From Phycomyces nitens (taxonomy: Eukaryota; Mucoromycota; Mucoromycetes; Mucorales; Phycomycetaceae): 64,000 nt of DNA. The translations under genes and the position numbers were made by a program. The notes under the pieces were generated by a model, which saw nothing but the letters and a program-made list of their open reading frames with translations, was not told the origin of the DNA and did no database searches. This document shows, piece by piece, positions 60,385-64,000 of this stretch. Location of the stretch: assembly GCA_022702545.1 (NCBI GenBank), contig JAHRBC010000002.1, positions 5,642,001 through 5,706,000 on the forward strand, written 5' to 3'. Positions within the stretch are counted from its first letter, which is position 1; the number at the start of each line of letters is the position of its first letter.

Positions 60385-61368
60385 GATAAAGAAAGCTTTG
60401 GTGTGAGACTGATGCCTATAACATAGTGACAGGACATTGATTTATGGACAATGATCATATCCATAGCTCAACTGACAAAGTATGTTCACTTGATGGTATT
60501 AATGTGTGTGTATTTTACCATGTTCTCCTAAATTGAAGCCAATTGAACTATATTGGTCAATGCAAGGGTAAAGTTAATAAAATAGATTTATGGCAAAATA
60601 AAGGCTTTGTTATTTATTTATTTTGTAAAGTGTCTCAATAAAGAGAAACTATAAAACAAAACCGAAAAGAAAGGAACCCCTTTTACCAATGATAAAGTGC
60701 ATCTATCTTGATCCTTTGGTTTGCGGATTAAATAAAAAACACACTATTGTGCTAGATTTGGCTGCAGCTGGCGAAAAAATTGCCCATTGTCACCATTGGA
60801 GACATGGATTGGAAATTTCTCGGGGTAGGTTTCAACTCTACAACAAAACTTTTCAAAGTAGACCACAATTGCAATGTCGCCATTTGAGCCCTAGTTTCGT
60901 CGTATATGTCAAAGGATTCCAGGACAAATTCAAAGTTGGCAGGAGTTCCTGTGAAGAATAAAAATAAAAGGGGAGCAAGATTTGTAAAAATGACAACGAT
61001 AATTTTCCCGAGTTGGACCCAGAGCTGTAATTCTTGATTGTACGGCAAGTTACAAACAGCTAAAATTACATTACAAAAGAAATCCAAACAAAATTCTCAT
61101 ATGTAAAGGATTGGATTGGTAACAGGTCATTTGGTTTCGTTGTTGCAATAAACTTCTCCATGCGGCCCTGGCGGTATTCGAGAAGTAAAGTGTCTTATTG
61201 TTCTGAAGCTTTCCTCTCATTGTAGTACCAGCTACTCTTCTTGTTTTCAAATTTCCAGGCTCTCTGACACCAAGAGCGGCTCCTTTGGGATGGCTCTGGT
61301 AAGCAGAGTAACAACGATTGTTGGCTCGCCATGTCTAGACCACCAAAGAAAAAAAGATCATTTTTACC
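58029..61368. other. 3.3-kb intergenic region with transposon debris
   Basis: Promoter side of the kinase gene, then AT-rich DNA. (TTC/GAA)-rich 58196-58240, a (TAT)n tract near 59215-59257 and a (TA)n tract at 60351-60378 are the main simple repeats. A Tc1 helix-turn-helix relic is listed separately. The frame on the minus strand around 60752-61087 has balanced composition but no motif I recognise. Confidence 0.5.
58968..59099 (-). pseudogene. Tc1/mariner helix-turn-helix relic
   Basis: The reverse-strand reading KYGGIMYLHLAGVGSTRISMAVKMGLSTVKTIIK (given here in overlapping pieces: GGIMYLHLAGVG, STRISMAVKMG, LSTVKTIIK) fits the first helix-turn-helix of Tc1 transposases (RGxIxxLxxxGxSxRxIAxxxGxSxxTVxxI). 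It ends in low-complexity sequence and no catalytic part is found in phase. Confidence 0.45.
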
Positions 61369-61690
61369 ATGGCAAAATTGCCCTTTTCTCCCAGTAATAT
61401 TGGCTTGAAGAAATTTGAGGATAACGATGAAGAATATGGAGAGGAGTACCTCTACTGGATTCAAAGAATTTCAAGACAGGTTGCCGGCACCAGCCATATA
61501 ATGTCACAGTTTCCGATCATTCTCTGCGTTTGCCTCAACTATCCACAAGTCTCAGGGCGCTGCCATCGATTGTGTCTGTATTTATCTTAATATACTCACA
61601 CACGACCAAATTTATGTGGCAATGTCAAGAGTAAAGAAGATTACAGATCTATATTTCATTGACGCTTCATTGCCCTTCAAAATAAAATAA
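61369..61690 (+). pseudogene. Pif1-like helicase C-terminal fragment with frameshift
   Basis: WIQRISRQVAG...SQFPIIL is followed, after a frameshift near 61522, by AFASTIHKSQGAAIDCVCIYL, then THDQIYVAMSRVKKITDLYFI and a stop at 61688-61690. This is the end of a Pif1/RecD-like SF1 helicase: RRQFPxxLAFAxTIHKSQG (motif V) and DQxYVAxSRV (motif VI). The ATPase core is missing. Such fragments often come from Helitrons or from amplified Pif1 families of early-diverging fungi. No Helitron end was identified. Confidence 0.6.
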
Positions 61691-61906
61691 AAAGCATGGT
61701 GTTGATGTTGAAGCAATCAATATCTCAAGGAGAATTTGCACAGATCAGTAGAATCTCGACCTCTCGAAAAAAACAACAACAAAATAGAATGGAATTAACA
61801 AAAAAAAAGTCCTTTTCAATAAAATCTTTAATTCGTTACAATTTATTTGTTGTATTTTATTTTTTGAGATCATAGCATAGGTGACTCGTAAACTTTCCAG
61901 AGTAGT

Positions 61907-62839
61907 TTATGTGGCAAAGAGATTGCGAAGATGACCAGCCTTTAGACAAGACTTCCAGTTCATACGACCACTATGTTCTTTTTTGAACGATTCAATAAAC
62001 TTAATGTCTTTGTCCGCCATTGCATGTTTTTGCTTTGGTCGTGGCCCAATGGGTAAACGTTCAGGGAAATCCAGTTCAACCGATGACTGTGAGGATTCCG
62101 AATTATCCACAACCTTGTCCTTGACTTCATCATTGTATTGTACGCTTTTTTCACAAGTTCGTCGAATTTTTTTTGTGAGCGGTTCATTTGAGTTGACTTT
62201 TTCAAGAATACTTTGAAATAATCGCTTGTTGGTTGAGCAACCGTTTCCACAGTCGACTGAAAATTTTGTTGATATATTTCTTGAGGGTATAGTTTTGCAA
62301 ACGCAATTTGATAAAGTAGAATGACAGTCGGGTCTTCAGAATAAGTATGTCGATGCAAAGATGGTTGTTGCTCCAACAGGAAGAGTGACAAGCCAAACAG
62401 GGGGTTCATGGGATATGAATGATAATCGTTGTCTGGAATAGTTTCTTTGGATATGAGGAAACGTTTCTTTGCCCATATCAAAGAAGGAATCGTCAATAAC
62501 CATGGCTTTTGTTCAGATGCCATGTGGAAATCCAAAACCAGGTCAACTGGAGAAATTTTGTTGGTGCCAAACACCAATATGACTGGGAGAGCGTGATAAG
62601 TTTTGATGATGTTCAATGAATAGGTAACAAAACGTTGAAGGAACAGATCATTGATGGTGTTTTTGGATTTTGATCAGCACTGGTTGGAATGACAAAGGTA
62701 GATTGGACATGTAGAGAACATCACATCTTGAATTATTCCAATCCCCATCAGCCAAGGTGTAAGTACCATTTGGAGCATCTAGCAATTCCTTGGTGATAAG
62801 ATTGACAACATTTTGGTGTTTAAGGATTGTTCGACTCAT
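61907..62839 (-). pseudogene. PD-(D/E)XK nuclease-like protein of a repeated fungal family, frameshifted
   Basis: The reading starts at 62839 (MSRTILKHQNVVNLITKELL) and gives RCDVLYMSN...QPVLIKIQ. A frameshift in the run CAAAAAC near 62649 follows, then FLQRFVTYSLNIIKTYHALPVILVFGTNKIS and a long central part. A second frameshift lies in GTGAAAAAAG near 62145. It ends with MNWKSCLKAGHLRNLFAT at 61907. The D-x(n)-(E/K)-x-Q spacing and the ALPVILVFG strand resemble PD-(D/E)XK-like proteins that I associate with Mucorales genomes. Where ExQ/ExK would be expected the sequence has KIQ. Both shifts are in A-runs, so sequencing error is a real alternative to decay. Family assignment is tentative. Confidence 0.4.
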
Positions 62840-64000
62840 TATGGGATATCGTTAAATCGACACAGCAGAAAACAAGCCACATACTATATGAATTGCCAAG
62901 AATACTAGTCAACCCATAAAGCAAGGAGGTATGCTTCATTTACTTTTGATATATGGAAACCAAAGTAAGAAAGAGATGGTTGTCATTCGCAGTAATTCAT
63001 GTTTGAAATTTTGGTAATGTGAAGAGTATATTAGAATCGACTGTTGCCACTTTGTTCGGGCTGTATAAATTGATTTAGTTTGGAGTCTTTACTGATTCAA
63101 GATGTATTTTTAGCAGACTTTGGTTCGGTGAGTTTAGTTAACAAAGTCTGCTACCAAACAAGAACAAGACGGTTCAAAAGTTGATTTTAATATGTAGATT
63201 GTAATGGCGTAAAGAGTAAAGAAGTGATTGACAACCAAAATCTTACAATTGATTAATGCGTAATTTTGTGACTCCATTCGCTGTGTCGATTTACTGATAC
63301 CGCTCATTATGTCACTACCAGATATATATACATATATATATATATTCTGGCGGTAAAGTCATGGTTAACAAGTCATGGTGAGACATATTAGAGAGTTTCG
63401 TTAATAAGCCAATTTGGTTTACACCAAAGAAAACGAATTCACGATCTTTAGCTTGTTTCAAACTATTTTCAAATATACAATTGTTATTTCTCAAAAACAA
63501 AAATTGACCAATTGGGGCTGGAAGCACTATATAGACTGCACATTACTATTTGGGATCAATGGCAATAACCGTGGATGGATCCCTCTGCATCCGACGCAAG
63601 AGTCATCAAAATGTTATGTGCTTGTTACCATTAGATCCTTCAAATGTACCAATTGATAGAACCATAAACAAATTGATGGCGAAATGTCTTGTTTGTTTTC
63701 ATGTGAACATTGTCGGCCAACGACAGTATGCTTCTGCAGTAATCGCAAATAGTGTAGGGTATCATAAATATATTTTTATTAAATAAAAAGAATAGCCAAA
63801 AGGCGCACATTTCTTTTTGTTGTTGTTGTTGTTGTTGAGAGTCTTGGGCTCAAACAATCTGTGAGTTCCTATTACTGCAAAGTAAAAGATACCAAGACTT
63901 GTTTTTGGATTTTATTTCTTATTAATTGCAAAAAGATGGAGCAGATATAAAGGCTTCTTGGCCCAATCAGGGAGAAAGTAAATGCAAGAAGAAACGATAA
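62840..64000. other. Intergenic right end, nothing recognised
   Basis: AT-rich with (TA)n at 63323-63345 and a (GTT)n run at about 63818-63837. The frames around 63414-63786 overlap in sense orientation but show no known motif. A gene continuing past the window edge cannot be excluded. Confidence 0.45.

Noticed and set aside
60752..61087. A 111-codon minus-strand frame with balanced composition
   Set aside because: No motif, promoter or splice continuation was recognised; kept only as a remark in the intergenic entry.

Overview
The window reads as nuclear DNA of an early-diverging fungus, most likely Mucoromycota (Mucorales-like). The genes are fungal housekeeping genes with short introns of about 50-110 nt, in AT-rich intergenic DNA full of homopolymers and microsatellites. 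All gene models below were joined by hand from reading frame, splice signals and family conservation. I could reconstruct 12 conserved genes with 68 internal introns.

Left third (1-25.6 kb). On the minus strand: the 3' part of a Pom33/TMEM33 ER/nuclear-pore membrane protein, a four-finger C2H2 transcription factor, cytosolic methionyl-tRNA synthetase, and the complex I subunit NDUFA2/B8. RPN2 (proteasome 19S base, plus strand) then faces PRE3 (20S subunit beta1, minus strand) tail to tail, followed by a peroxisomal SLC25 carrier (minus). Two gene-poor deserts (4.7-9.2 kb and 13.3-17.7 kb) hold little but simple repeats and a decayed Tc1/mariner transposase.

Middle (25.6-44.1 kb). An 18-kb repeat island is built around a nearly perfect inverted duplication. 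Two arms of about 7.85 kb (26.27-34.11 and 35.39-43.23 kb) face each other across a 1.2-kb spacer. Each arm holds the same nest: a Tc1/mariner relic interrupted by a 5'-truncated LINE (13-bp target-site duplication, oligo-A tail), itself interrupted by a 241-bp LTR-like repeat. Each arm also holds a tRNA-like sequence and an unrecognised 117-codon gene with its own TATA box. Four copies of a ~740-bp element, called R here (tRNA-like Pol III box, three hairpins, T-tracts), sit at the inner and outer ends of the arms. This island is the most unusual part of the window.

Right third (44.6-64 kb). An acyl-protein-thioesterase-like hydrolase, mitochondrial ribosomal protein uS15m, dynamin-like VPS1 and NAD kinase are on the plus strand. 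A KA1-domain Ser/Thr kinase on the minus strand converges on NAD kinase. The right end is gene-poor, with relics of a Tc1 transposase, a Pif1-like helicase and a PD-(D/E)XK-like protein carrying frameshifts.

Two gene-structure features stand out. Five of 68 introns use GC-AG borders, all with the donor GCAAGT. In NAD kinase, an 18-nt micro-exon carries exactly the catalytic LGGDGT signature.
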